DNA of 42,811 bases from Methanosphaera cuniculi (GTDB taxonomy: Archaea; Methanobacteriota; Methanobacteria; Methanobacteriales; Methanobacteriaceae): positions 1 through 42,811 of the forward strand of contig NZ_LWMS01000004.1 of assembly GCF_003149675.1 (NCBI RefSeq). Reading direction: 5' to 3'. Of the stretch, positions 35,299 through 42,811 are shown in pieces; the first letter of the stretch is position 1, and every line of letters starts with the position of its first letter. The notes under the pieces are model-generated. The model was not told the DNA's origin, did no database searches, and saw nothing but the letters and a program-made list of their open reading frames with translations. The position numbers and the translations under genes were made by a program.

Positions 35299-36768
35299 TC
35301 ATGCTTCAAGTAGATTATTTATATGATATGATGTTATATTTCCTATAACTATGTTTTCATCATTTACTACTGGTATTGATGATATACTATATTTTTGCAT
35401 CATATCACGAATATCATAAATTGAGTCACCTTCATGACATGTTATAACATCTTTTGTCATAATATCATCAATATTATCTGTATTTGTCGCTATTGCTTTT
35501 GAAAGATCCCATGCTGTGATTATTCCAACAATATGATTTTTATTATCTACTATTGGTATATGTGTTTTGTTTTCTTTTAACATTAGTTCTGCTGCTTTTT
35601 TTACTGTGTATTTTTCATCGATTGTTATAATGTTACTTGACATTACATCTCGTACTGTTGCATGTGATAGGAAGTTACTAAGAATATAGTTCATTTGTCC
35701 ATTTTCAATTAAAAATGCGTCATGTCCATATTCTGAGTTAAGTTTTGAATAGCTTACATTTACATTGTTTGCTCTTAGTGCTCGTACTATTTCTTCCATG
35801 TGATCATTTGGGTATAACCAGTCTGATGTAATTGACATGATAAGCATTTTGGATTTTATGTTTTTAAATGCTTCTTCTAGTGAATTATTTACACGTACAT
35901 CATAGTAGTCTAATGCTTTTGTCATGTAAAGATAGCTGTTTGCATCAAATTTCTTTGTAAATGATGCTCCTTGGTATTCAAGGTAGCTTTCTACCTGAAA
36001 TTCATTACTAAAATCATAACTGAAATCATTTTTATCTTGTAGTCTTCGTCCGAATTTTTCATACATTGATTCATTACTTAGGTATGTGATATGTCCAATC
36101 ATTCGTGCTACAGATAGTCCTTGTTCTGGTTTTTCTTTGTCATAATAGTTTCCTTTATTCCAGTTAGGATCTTCTGTTATTGCTCGTCTTTCAACTGCAT
36201 TAAATGCTATTTGTTGTGGTGTTGAGTATGCTCCTGATGCTATCATTATTGCATTTCGTATCATGTCAGGGTAGTTTATTGTCCATTGGAGTACTTGCAT
36301 TCCACCCATAGATCCTCCTACTACAGCAAATAATTGTGATATTCCTAGATGATCAAGTAGTTTTTTCTGTGCATTTACCATGTCTGTTATTGTGATAATT
36401 GGGAAATCTAGTGCGTATGGTTTTCCTGTATCTGGATTTATTGAACTTGGTCCTGTTGATCCTTTACAACTTCCTATTACATTTGAGCATATTATGAAGT
36501 ATTTGTTGGTATCTAATGGTTTTTCAGGTCCTATTATTATATTCCACCAGCCTGGTTTTTTATCTCCTTCATGCCATCCTGCTGCATGTGCATCACCTGT
36601 TAGTGCATGACATATGAGTATTACGTTGCTTTTTTCTTTGTTTAGTTTTCCGTATGTTTCATATGCTATTGTTGGTGTTTTTAGTATGTCTCCTGTTTCA
36701 AGTTTTAGGTCTTCTTTCATTGTGTATGTTTGTGTTTGTATGTTTCCTAGTGTTTTTCTATTTGTGAT
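35299..36768 (-). CDS. metX: Homoserine O-acetyltransferase with C-terminal CBS domains
   Basis: MetX acetylates homoserine for methionine synthesis. It is an alpha/beta hydrolase; numbered from the ATG at 36,720, the nucleophile is Ser137 in GGSMGGMQ, with Asp300 (SDWLYP) and His333 (EYGHDAF) completing the triad. [15 protein letters not shown] and [13 protein letters not shown] are also conserved. Residues 357-473 form a CBS pair ([14 protein letters not shown] and [18 protein letters not shown]), a probable nucleotide-sensing regulatory module. Family alignment suggests 16 more N-terminal residues ([15 protein letters not shown] before the ATG). In that frame the only start near the strong GGAGGG (36,776-36,781) is an ATC at 36,768, 7 nt away. 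No ATG, GTG or TTG follows that site before 36,720. If AUC is not used the start is 36,720. Confidence 0.88.
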   Translation of the reverse strand: MTNRKTLGNIQTQTYTMKEDLKLETGDILKTPTIAYETYGKLNKEKSNVILICHALTGDAHAAGWHEGDKKPGWWNIIIGPEKPLDTNKYFIICSNVIGSCKGSTGPSSINPDTGKPYALDFPIITITDMVNAQKKLLDHLGISQLFAVVGGSMGGMQVLQWTINYPDMIRNAIMIASGAYSTPQQIAFNAVERRAITEDPNWNKGNYYDKEKPEQGLSVARMIGHITYLSNESMYEKFGRRLQDKNDFSYDFSNEFQVESYLEYQGASFTKKFDANSYLYMTKALDYYDVRVNNSLEEAFKNIKSKMLIMSITSDWLYPNDHMEEIVRALRANNVNVSYSKLNSEYGHDAFLIENGQMNYILSNFLSHATVRDVMSSNIITIDEKYTVKKAAELMLKENKTHIPIVDNKNHIVGIITAWDLSKAIATNTDNIDDIMTKDVITCHEGDSIYDIRDMMQKYSISSIPVVNDENIVIGNITSYHINNLLEA

Positions 36769-36823
36769 TGACTTTCCCTCCTATTATTGTAGTTGTTAAT
36801 AATTAATTGTTATTAATTATGTG

Positions 36824-36837
36824 ATATTATATAATAT
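36824..36837 (-). promoter_or_regulatory. TATA region of metX
   Basis: The palindromic ATATTATATAATAT lies about 60 bp upstream of the ATC codon and about 45 bp upstream of GGAGGG. A TTAATAA/TTATTAA inverted repeat (about 36,796-36,815) lies between, around the predicted transcription start. Confidence 0.4.
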
Positions 36838-36934
36838 TATATTTTGTTATGTTTATAACTATTGTTACAATTTTTCTTTAATAATTAAACAAGATGTTTA
36901 AGTTAAATTGAAAGAGTATAAAAAAAATAAGATG

Positions 36935-36967
36935 AATGGAGGTTAAATATGGGAGGAGAAAGAGGTT
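36935..36967 (-). terminator. CU-rich trailer of metY
   Basis: The minus strand after metY reads CCTCTTTCTCCTCCC, then AACCTCCATTCATC and a T-rich run. It separates the metY and metX transcripts. Confidence 0.5.
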
Positions 36968-36984
36968 TGGTGTTGATGATACTT

Positions 36985-38274
36985 CTAGTCTATTTTATCT
37001 AGTGCTTGTTTTACATCTGCTAGGATGTCTTCTAAATCTTCTATTCCTACTGAGAATCTTATTAGATCTGGTGTTACACCTGATGCTATTTGTTGTTCTT
37101 CAGTTAGTTGTGAGTGTGTTGTTGATGCTGGGTGTACGATTAGTGATTTTGCATCTCCTACATTTGCAAGATGTGAGAGTAGTTCTACATTTTCTATGAA
37201 TTTTACAGCACCTGCATATCCTGCTTTTAGTCCGAATGATACCATTCCACTGTATCCTTTTTCTACATATTTTGATGCTATTTCATGATTTGGACTACTT
37301 TTAAGTCCTGAGTAGTTTACCCATGCAACTTTTGGATTATCTTCTAAAAACTCTGCTACTGCTTGTGCATTTTTTCCATGTTGTGTTACACGTAAATCTA
37401 ATGTTTCAAGTCCTTGTAATAATAGGAATGATCCAAATGGGCTTGGTACAGCTCCTGTGTCACGTCCTAGTACTGCTCTTATTCTTGTTGTGAATGCTGC
37501 AGGACCAAATGTTTCATAAAATGATAGTCCATTATATGTTTCATCAGGTTCTACAAGTGATGGGAATTTTCCATTATCCCATGGGAAGTCTCCTTTTTCA
37601 ATGATTATTCCACCTAGTGTTGTTCCATGTCCTCCAATGTATTTTGTTGCAGAGCTTGCTATAATATCTGCTCCATGATCAAATGGTCTTATTGTTCCAA
37701 CACCTATTGTGTTATCTACAACTAGTGGTATGCCATTTGAGTGTGCTATGTCTGCGAGTTTTTCAAAGTCTGGTATGTGTAGTTGTGGGTTTCCTATTGA
37801 TTCAACATATAGTGCTTTTGTTTTTTCATCTATTGCTTCTTTGAATTCTTCTGGTTTATCTCCATCTACAAATTTTACTTCACGACCCATGTTTTTAAGT
37901 GTGTTTTCAAAGAGTTCTACTGTTCCTCCATATAGACTTGAGGATGATACTATGTTATCTCCTACTTCTGTTAGGTTTATTATTGCATAGAATATTGCTG
38001 CCATTCCTGATGCTGTTTCATATGCTGCAGTTCCATCTTCTATTGCTGCCATTCTTTTTTCGAATGCTTCGGTTGTTGGGTTTGTAAGTCTTGTGTATAT
38101 GTTTCCGCCTTCTTTTAGTGCAAATCTGTTTGCTGCTTGTGTTGCATTATCAAAGACGTATGATGTGGTTTGATATATTGGTGTTACTCTTGATCCTGTT
38201 TCATCTGTTTCTTCTTGTCCTACGTGTAGTCCTATTGTTGCTATATTTTTTTTATTTTTTATTTCATATGCCAT
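36985..38274 (-). CDS. metY: O-acetylhomoserine sulfhydrylase (aminocarboxypropyltransferase)
   Basis: This PLP enzyme replaces the acetyl group of O-acetylhomoserine with sulfide (giving homocysteine) or methanethiol. The 429-residue protein belongs to the Cys/Met metabolism family: SVYxF-type TTSYVFDNATQAANRFAL at the N-terminus, YTRLTNPTTEAFEKRMAAIEDG, SSLYGGTVELF, VVDNTIGVG, and the PLP lysine in SSATKYIGGHGT (Lys211). The C-terminal HPASTTHSQL and GVTPDLIRFSVGIED stretches are typical. It directly precedes metX, which makes its substrate, but each appears to have its own promoter. The ribosome binding site GTGGAG is 8 nt before the ATG. The upstream region is unusually elaborate. Confidence 0.94.
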   Translation of the reverse strand: MAYEIKNKKNIATIGLHVGQEETDETGSRVTPIYQTTSYVFDNATQAANRFALKEGGNIYTRLTNPTTEAFEKRMAAIEDGTAAYETASGMAAIFYAIINLTEVGDNIVSSSSLYGGTVELFENTLKNMGREVKFVDGDKPEEFKEAIDEKTKALYVESIGNPQLHIPDFEKLADIAHSNGIPLVVDNTIGVGTIRPFDHGADIIASSATKYIGGHGTTLGGIIIEKGDFPWDNGKFPSLVEPDETYNGLSFYETFGPAAFTTRIRAVLGRDTGAVPSPFGSFLLLQGLETLDLRVTQHGKNAQAVAEFLEDNPKVAWVNYSGLKSSPNHEIASKYVEKGYSGMVSFGLKAGYAGAVKFIENVELLSHLANVGDAKSLIVHPASTTHSQLTEEQQIASGVTPDLIRFSVGIEDLEDILADVKQALDKID

Positions 38275-38437
38275 TTTATTCTCTCCACTTATTTGTTGGT
38301 TTCTATTTTTTTTTATTGGGTTAGAATTATTTTTTTATTTTTTGTTTTAGTTTATTTATCTTTTTTTTTAATCTAGGGTTTTCTTTTTTTTATATTTTAT
38401 TTTTTGTTTGTATTGAATTTTTAGGTAATTTTTTTTT

Positions 38438-38539
38438 GGTGATAATTTTTTTTTGGTGATAATTTTTTTTTGGTGATAATTTTTTTTTGGTGATAATTTT
38501 TTTTTGGTGATAATTTTTTTTTGGTGATAATTTTTTTTT
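38438..38539 (-). repeat. Six perfect tandem copies of a 17-bp unit
   Basis: The plus-strand unit is GGTGATAATTTTTTTTT, starting at 38,438, 38,455, 38,472, 38,489, 38,506 and 38,523, with no mismatches. A partial copy, GGTAA plus T9, precedes it (38,424-38,437). On the minus strand, in a metY leader, it would read A9 followed by TTATCACC. Confidence 0.9.
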
Positions 38540-38560
38540 ATGATTAGGATGTTTTTTTTT

Positions 38561-38618
38561 CTCATACACTCATTAACCTTTTTTTTATAGGATGCTTTTT
38601 TTAGGTTGAGTGTATGAG
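38561..38618 (-). repeat. Long inverted repeat upstream of metY
   Basis: CTCATACACTCA (38,561-38,572) and TGAGTGTATGAG (38,607-38,618) pair over 12 bp. An inner ACCT/AGGT (38,576-38,579 and 38,603-38,606) adds 4 bp. The loop is 23 nt and A/U-rich. Confidence 0.7.
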
Positions 38619-38680
38619 TGTGGTGGTGATTTTTTTTTCTTTGTGTTTAGTATATAATATATTTTTAAATGGGGTGTAAA

Positions 38681-38695
38681 TATAACATTGTTATA
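38681..38695 (-). promoter_or_regulatory. Operator-like dyad TATAAC-ATT-GTTATA (copy 1)
   Basis: A perfect 6-bp inverted repeat with a 3-bp spacer. A TTTAGTATATAA element lies at 38,646-38,657, about 25 bp further towards metY. Confidence 0.45.
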
Positions 38696-38759
38696 TCAGG
38701 TATTATAAAATAAAACTTGGCTTGCTTAATTTATAAAAAATTGTAATCACACTAAGTGA

Positions 38760-38775
38760 TATAACTATTGTTATA
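38760..38775 (-). promoter_or_regulatory. Operator-like dyad TATAAC-TATT-GTTATA (copy 2)
   Basis: The same arms as copy 1 with a 4-bp spacer. The TTTAGTATATAA element recurs at 38,781-38,792 and reads TTATATACTAAA on the minus strand, a good box A. The dyad would then cover the region just before transcription start, a classic archaeal repressor position. Confidence 0.45.
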
Positions 38776-38841
38776 TTGTATTTAGTATATAAACTTAACG
38801 CCCCTTATATTACATCAAACAATATAATCATATATTCCATA

Positions 38842-40697
38842 TTAAAACATATCTGATAAATGAATAACATTAAAACTACCCAACATATAAATAAGCTTTT
38901 TAATATTTAAAGCATGAGTTAAAAAATCAAGATCACCTATCATAATTAATTTATAATGACTGCGAGTAATTGAAACATTTAATTGATTAATATTTGAAAT
39001 AAAATCACTCTCAAAACGTGATAAAACACCATTATTACTCTTACAAAAACTCAAAATAACAACATCTTTCTCACGTCCCTGAAAACGATACACAGTATCA
39101 ACCTCAACATCATTAATTCCATTATCTTCAAGTAACTTTTTAATATATAATTTCTGACATCTATAAGCTGAAATAACACCAATATCTTCACATTTTATAT
39201 CATTATCTATAAGATTTTTAATTATACTTAAAATAACTTCAGCTTCAAATTTATTATAACAACTACGATTAATTCTCGCCTCATTATATGAAACACCACT
39301 AGTATCAATAAAAACTACGGGTGAATCATCAACAAAAATAGAAGAGTTATCAACACTAATTTTTTTATTTGCAATTTTATCATATGTTTTAAGCTTTCCA
39401 TTATAATACAAATTACTTGCAATATCACAAATTTCCTGATTCATACGATACTGAATATTAAGAAATGTAAAATTATCAGGATATAACATAAGAAGTGTTG
39501 TAAAAATAGACTTATTAAGATACATTGATGTGTTATTATTATGTATTGGTTCAAGTTGCATATTATCACCAATTAAATAAACTTCTCACATTTTAAAAGA
39601 GCAATTAATGATAAATAAAGAGGAACTTGACTTGCTTCATCCATTATAACATAATCAAATTCAACATTTTCAATGAGAAAACTTGATGCTGATATTACAG
39701 TCGTTGCAATAATTGAAACATTTCTAACTATTGTATCATTTAATGAATTTTCTATATTACTAATCTTACATTCAAGTTCATAAATACTATTTTCATCATA
39801 ACTTACTTCATTAATATAATTAGTTGTCTTATTATTTGTTGGGAGTAATTTTCTAAATAAACGTGAAAATATAGACTCACAATTATTATCAATGATAAGT
39901 GGATCATTATTTATAGAAGATTTATTTGTAAGACTTTTAATATCTTCTATTTTATCTTTATATTTTTGTATTTCACTATATTCTGGTGCTTTTTTAATAT
40001 GTTCATCTATTGTATATTTTAAGTTATTTTGGCTGATTTTATTTTTATTACCAATTCTTAAAATATCATCATCTGCTATGTTTTCTAGTTTTTCAACTAC
40101 ATTATCAACTGCTATATGTGTATGTGAACATATTAGTATTTTCTTTTTGTTTTTATGAAGTTGTTTTATGAGATTTACTATTGTATATGTTTTTCCACAT
40201 CCTGGTGGTCCTTGTATTAGATGAAATTTTGATGTTTGGAGTGCTTTTTTAACAGCTTTATTCTGATTTTTATTAAGTTTATGATTATAATATGTGATAT
40301 TTGTGTCATATTCTGGATTTATTTGTGTTTGTAGTAGTTGTAATGTTTCAAGATTATCTTCATTTAGTTGATTATTTTCAATTTGTGATACTATTTTTTC
40401 AAGTTTATGTGTTATGGTTTCATTTTGTATGTTTTTTATTATAATTTTATCATGTAATCTGAACTTGTGAGGTTTTGTTAGTTTTATTTCAAGATTTTTA
40501 TGGTTATTTTTTGTTATTATACCTTTAATGTGATGTGTTATTATTTGTGTATTTTTAGGAATCTTTGTTGGATTTTTTAGTGATACATGTATCTTATTTT
40601 CATGTATATATGTTATTTTAGCATGTATTTGGTTGTTTTTCTTTTCATTTTGTATTTGTTTTTTTAAGTGATTTAGTATTTTATTTGGTTTTTTCAT
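38842..40697 (-). pseudogene. UPF1/IGHMBP2-like superfamily 1 helicase, one frameshift
   Basis: The gene encodes an SF1 DNA/RNA helicase of about 617 residues split into two frames. The N-terminal frame (stop at 39,573) carries Walker A GPPGCGKT (residues 163-170), ILICSHTHIAVDNVVEKLE (motif Ia) and the DEAS Walker B in VIMDEASQV. The C-terminal frame (open from 39,561) carries FLNIQYRMNQEICDIA, DTVYRFQGREKDVVILS and LNVSITRSHYKLIMIGD (motifs IV-VI). The break lies at about 39,573-39,580, where one missing T would restore KFILIGDNMQLEP. A TATA box 24 bp before the ATG at 40,697 and the lack of a ribosome binding site suggest a leaderless start. It may be a recent pseudogene or a sequencing error. 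Confidence 0.8.
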
Positions 40698-40716
40698 AAT
40701 GTAATTTGTAATAACA

Positions 40717-40727
40717 TTTATATATTT
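40717..40727 (-). promoter_or_regulatory. TATA box of the helicase gene (leaderless promoter)
   Basis: The minus strand reads AAATATATAAA, centred about 24 bp upstream of ATG 40,697, the spacing expected when transcription starts at the start codon. Confidence 0.5.
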
Positions 40728-41333
40728 AGTATTACATATAGTTATTTGTAGAAAGTAATACAAAATTTAAAAAAATTCATACTTTTATTAGTTCATATAA
40801 AAAAATATATTTTTTCATAACATCAAAAAACAAAAAATTTAATGTATAAAAACTAAAATAAATCATTTAAAGAAAAATATAAAGAACAATAAAAAAAAAG
40901 GCAGGAAAATGTATGAAATTAAGGCTAAAAAAATGGATGAAAAACGTGAATATAAAAAAAAATAAAAAAAATTCGGAAGTTATACACTCAATATAAGATT
41001 TAATAAGCTATAAAAAAAATATTTCAAGAAAAAAATAAAAACCACACCCCGAAAAAAAACAGAGAATATAGTAAAAAAAAAAATAAAGTCCTAGTTAAAA
41101 AAAACATAAAAAACTTAAAATTAAACACAAATATTTAAAAGAATTAATTTTAATAATTAAACCCTAAAAAAATAAAAGTAGTTAATAATAAAAGCAGTTA
41201 TTTTTTTATTTATTTTTTCCATAAATTAAATTAAGAAAAAAAAGATACATACAAAAGAAAATTAAAATTATTGTAATCGTCATAAAAAAAAGAAATATGA
41301 TACCAAAAAAAGAGCATTTAAAATTAAAAAAAA

Positions 41334-41346
41334 GAGAGAGAATGAT
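41334..41346 (-). terminator. CATTCTCTCTC plus U8 trailer
   Basis: The minus strand reads CATCATTCTCTCTC followed by T8 (41,326-41,333), starting about 14 nt after the stop of the small frame at 41,360. It has the same form as the other trailers. Confidence 0.45.
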
Positions 41347-41359
41347 GAATTTGATAAGT

Positions 41360-41458
41360 TTATCCATTCTCATCAATATCCATCATGAAAATTTCTTTTT
41401 TTACATCTCTCATTTTTTTTATAGGATATAATTTAGTTGTTCCGTGTTTCAATTTCAT
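41360..41458 (-). CDS. Possible 32-residue small protein (or small RNA)
   Basis: A complete frame of 32 codons starts MKLKHGTTKLYPIKK and ends MMDIDENG. Its base composition is less AT-biased than the surrounding kilobase. A TATA-like TAAATATATT (41,481-41,490, minus) is centred about 28 bp before the ATG with no ribosome binding site, fitting a leaderless transcript, and a CU-rich/U8 trailer follows. The transcript would be about 120 nt. I recognise no family. It could be a small basic protein, a non-coding RNA or a gene remnant. Confidence 0.45.
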   Translation of the reverse strand: MKLKHGTTKLYPIKKMRDVKKEIFMMDIDENG

Positions 41459-41794
41459 CTAAAAAGAAAATATTTATCATAATATATTTAACAAATCATT
41501 TAATGATTTAATAAATTTTAAAGATTTCTTTCTGGATATATAATATATTAAATTAATTATGATTAATATATTATAATTCTATATATGTTTAATATATAAT
41601 AAAAACTTAATTAAAAACAAAAATTTTATTCTTAAAATATAGAATTTTATATAATGATAAAAAAAAGATTTTACTAAAAAAAAAGTTTCAAAAAAAAAAT
41701 AAAATTAAAAAAAAAGAAATGAAATACTTTTGAAAAATATTTATAAAAAAACATGTGCTAACTTTTTTATTAAATATTAGAAAGTAGTATTCTG
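41459..41794. other. Intergenic region between the small frame and the reductase gene
   Basis: It holds a perfect 11-bp inverted repeat, TAATATATTAA (41,541-41,551) and TTAATATATTA (41,563-41,573), with an 11-nt spacer, plus the U-rich but C-poor end of the reductase transcript (T8-T10 runs on the minus strand at about 41,690-41,720). Confidence 0.4.
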
Positions 41795-42754
41795 CTATTT
41801 TTCAAAGCTTAATTCACGAGTTTTAATAAGATCATAAATTACTTTGTTTGTTTTAACATCAACACCTGCAATATCTGCTAGTTGTATAATTTTACCAGTA
41901 AGTGAATCAATTTCAGTGTGTTGTTTACGATTAAAATCTTGAAGCATTGATGAGGTATGATTATATGTATCAGGAACAAGTTTCAAGTAGAACTCCTCAC
42001 GATATGAAGAAGCATCATCCCATAGTGTTTTATATCCTAATTTTTCAATTACATTAAATATTTCATCAATAATATTATTCATAATATCAACAGTATACTT
42101 ATTTTCAGTTAACTTTCCATAACAAACACCAAGAAGTGCACCTAGTGGATTTAATGCACAATTATAAAGTAATTTAGCTAATAAGTATTGTTCAACACAC
42201 TCGGTTGTACTAGCAGGTATTCCTGAATTGTTTATCATCTGAGCTATTTTTTTAAGATCATCACTAATTTCTACATTTTGAAGTGATCCAATTAGTATTG
42301 GTGCTGTATGTACTGTTATTTCACTTATATTTTTTTGAGGTCTTATAAATCCTGTTATTACGCGTGCTGAGAATACTTGATTTTTGCTAAAATATCTAAG
42401 ATAGTATTCATCATTTCCAAATCCATTTTGGAAAATTATAATTTTAGCATTAGAATGTAGTATATCACAGTATTTATCTAATTTTTCTGATACATTTTCA
42501 TTTACTGTGGTTTTTGTTGTGATAAATACATAGTCAAATGTATCTTCTGGTATTTCATCATATGATGTATATACATTAAATTCGCTTGGTTTATATGATA
42601 GATTTTTAAATAATCCTATTCTTTCAATTCCATGTTCACGTAGCATTTTAGCCGTATTTTCTGTTGCATAAAATGATACATCTGCACCTTCTGATATCAT
42701 TGATGCTCCTAGTGCTATTCCTATTGCTCCTGATCCTATTATTAAAATGTTCAT
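41795..42754 (-). CDS. 2-dehydropantoate 2-reductase (ketopantoate reductase family)
   Basis: This 319-residue protein has the PanE/ApbA fold. It opens with MNILIIGSGAIGIALGASM, the NADP-binding loop, and shows YVFITTKTT, IIFQNGFGNDEYY (family form QNGxGN), the catalytic lysine region AKLLYNCALNPLGALLG, and EIDSLTGKIIQLADIAGVDVKTNKVIYDLIK near the C-terminus. The enzyme reduces ketopantoate to pantoate for coenzyme A synthesis. Related proteins of unknown substrate exist, so the exact reaction is probable rather than certain. TATATTATATAAT lies about 45 bp upstream near the window edge, and TGATGATT precedes the ATG weakly. Confidence 0.85.
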   Translation of the reverse strand: MNILIIGSGAIGIALGASMISEGADVSFYATENTAKMLREHGIERIGLFKNLSYKPSEFNVYTSYDEIPEDTFDYVFITTKTTVNENVSEKLDKYCDILHSNAKIIIFQNGFGNDEYYLRYFSKNQVFSARVITGFIRPQKNISEITVHTAPILIGSLQNVEISDDLKKIAQMINNSGIPASTTECVEQYLLAKLLYNCALNPLGALLGVCYGKLTENKYTVDIMNNIIDEIFNVIEKLGYKTLWDDASSYREEFYLKLVPDTYNHTSSMLQDFNRKQHTEIDSLTGKIIQLADIAGVDVKTNKVIYDLIKTRELSFEK

Positions 42755-42811
42755 TTTTAATCATCAAAATTTTTTTTCTTTAATTTATTTATTATTATAT
42801 AATATATATTT

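Larger units (their letters stand above)
38275..38841. other. Repeat-rich region between helicase pseudogene and metY
   Basis: This 567-bp gap, read leftwards towards metY, contains two TATAAC/GTTATA dyads with nearby TATA boxes, a long inverted repeat and six copies of a 17-bp repeat (listed separately). No gene is supported. Confidence 0.6.
40698..41359. other. A-rich gene-poor region
   Basis: Apart from the helicase promoter I see no supported feature. Two overlapping tiny frames near 40,909-41,000 (18 and 27 codons) lack convincing signals. Confidence 0.4.

Noticed and set aside
38438-38539. CRISPR-like array
   Set aside because: The units are directly contiguous 17-mers with no unique spacers, and no cas genes are nearby.
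38368-38565. 65-codon Lys-rich frame through the 17-bp repeats upstream of metY
   Set aside because: The repeat unit has no stop codon in any minus-strand frame, so openness is automatic; there is no ribosome binding site.
40909-40999. Two overlapping tiny frames (18 and 27 codons) on the plus strand
   Set aside because: They are Lys-rich with weak or badly spaced AGGA, no clear TATA box and no trailer of the common type.
1-42811. tRNA, rRNA, insertion sequences or prophage genes
   Set aside because: I found no tRNA T-arm pattern, GC-rich RNA gene island, transposase or integrase motif, or attachment-site repeat in the window.

Overview
The window is very AT-rich archaeal DNA, dense with T8-T11 and A8-A10 runs. 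Its gene content points to a hydrogenotrophic or methylotrophic methanogen of the Methanobacteriales, most like Methanosphaera. The indicators are coenzyme F420 proteins (F420H2:NADP oxidoreductase and an FrhB-type subunit in a glutamate synthase operon), archaeal fructose-1,6-bisphosphate aldolase/phosphatase, archaeal tRNA-splicing endonuclease, a PIN-ATPase-KH protein, a cobalt ECF transporter, and giant Asn/Thr-rich adhesin-like surface proteins. The species assignment is inferred from gene content and base composition; no database search was run.

Layout. 1-2,080: cobalt transporter genes cbiM, cbiN and cbiQ (minus). 2,430-4,022: a 530-residue protein of unknown function. 4,304-5,398: trpS. 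5,583-10,534: a probable minus-strand operon hisS-hisI-PIN/ATPase/KH-TIM-barrel protein-endA. 11,179-12,033: aroE (plus), followed by 1.4 kb without a recognisable gene that holds a twin-hairpin element. 13,471-14,151: F420H2:NADP oxidoreductase. 14,350-19,513: a nitrogen operon read leftwards as pdxT, class II amidotransferase, GXGXG protein, a rearranged FrhB-like F420 subunit, FMN/Fe-S glutamate synthase domain, PII. 19,837-21,807: malate dehydrogenase and a HEAT-repeat protein. 22,078-24,558: a beta-decarboxylating dehydrogenase and fbp (plus). 24,732-35,034: two adhesin-like genes, one a multiply frameshifted pseudogene, the other a 7-kb reading frame separated from its signal peptide by a single frameshift. 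35,299-38,274: metX (with CBS domains) and metY, with an elaborate repeat-rich region upstream of metY. 38,842-40,697: an UPF1-like helicase broken by one frameshift. 41,360-41,458: a possible tiny gene or small RNA. 41,795-42,754: a ketopantoate reductase-like gene.

How the genes work together. The nitrogen operon looks like an archaeal split glutamate synthase: amidotransferase, GXGXG scaffold, FMN/Fe-S synthase and an F420-binding subunit that could supply electrons from F420H2, with PII as the nitrogen sensor. The F420H2:NADP oxidoreductase lies just downstream. metX and metY together convert homoserine to O-acetylhomoserine and then to homocysteine or methionine precursors.

Most unusual observations: (1) the FrhB-like subunit has its halves in the reverse order, a circular permutation relative to FrhB; (2) two genes (GXGXG and metX) appear to start at AUU and AUC, each exactly 7 nt after GGAGGG; (3) at least fourteen transcription-unit ends carry a C/U-rich tract followed by a U-run, and this is absent inside operons; (4) homopolymer tracts (A9, A7, G11) sit where they could switch the adhesin genes; (5) six perfect 17-bp repeats, a long hairpin and two TATAAC/GTTATA dyads lie upstream of metY.
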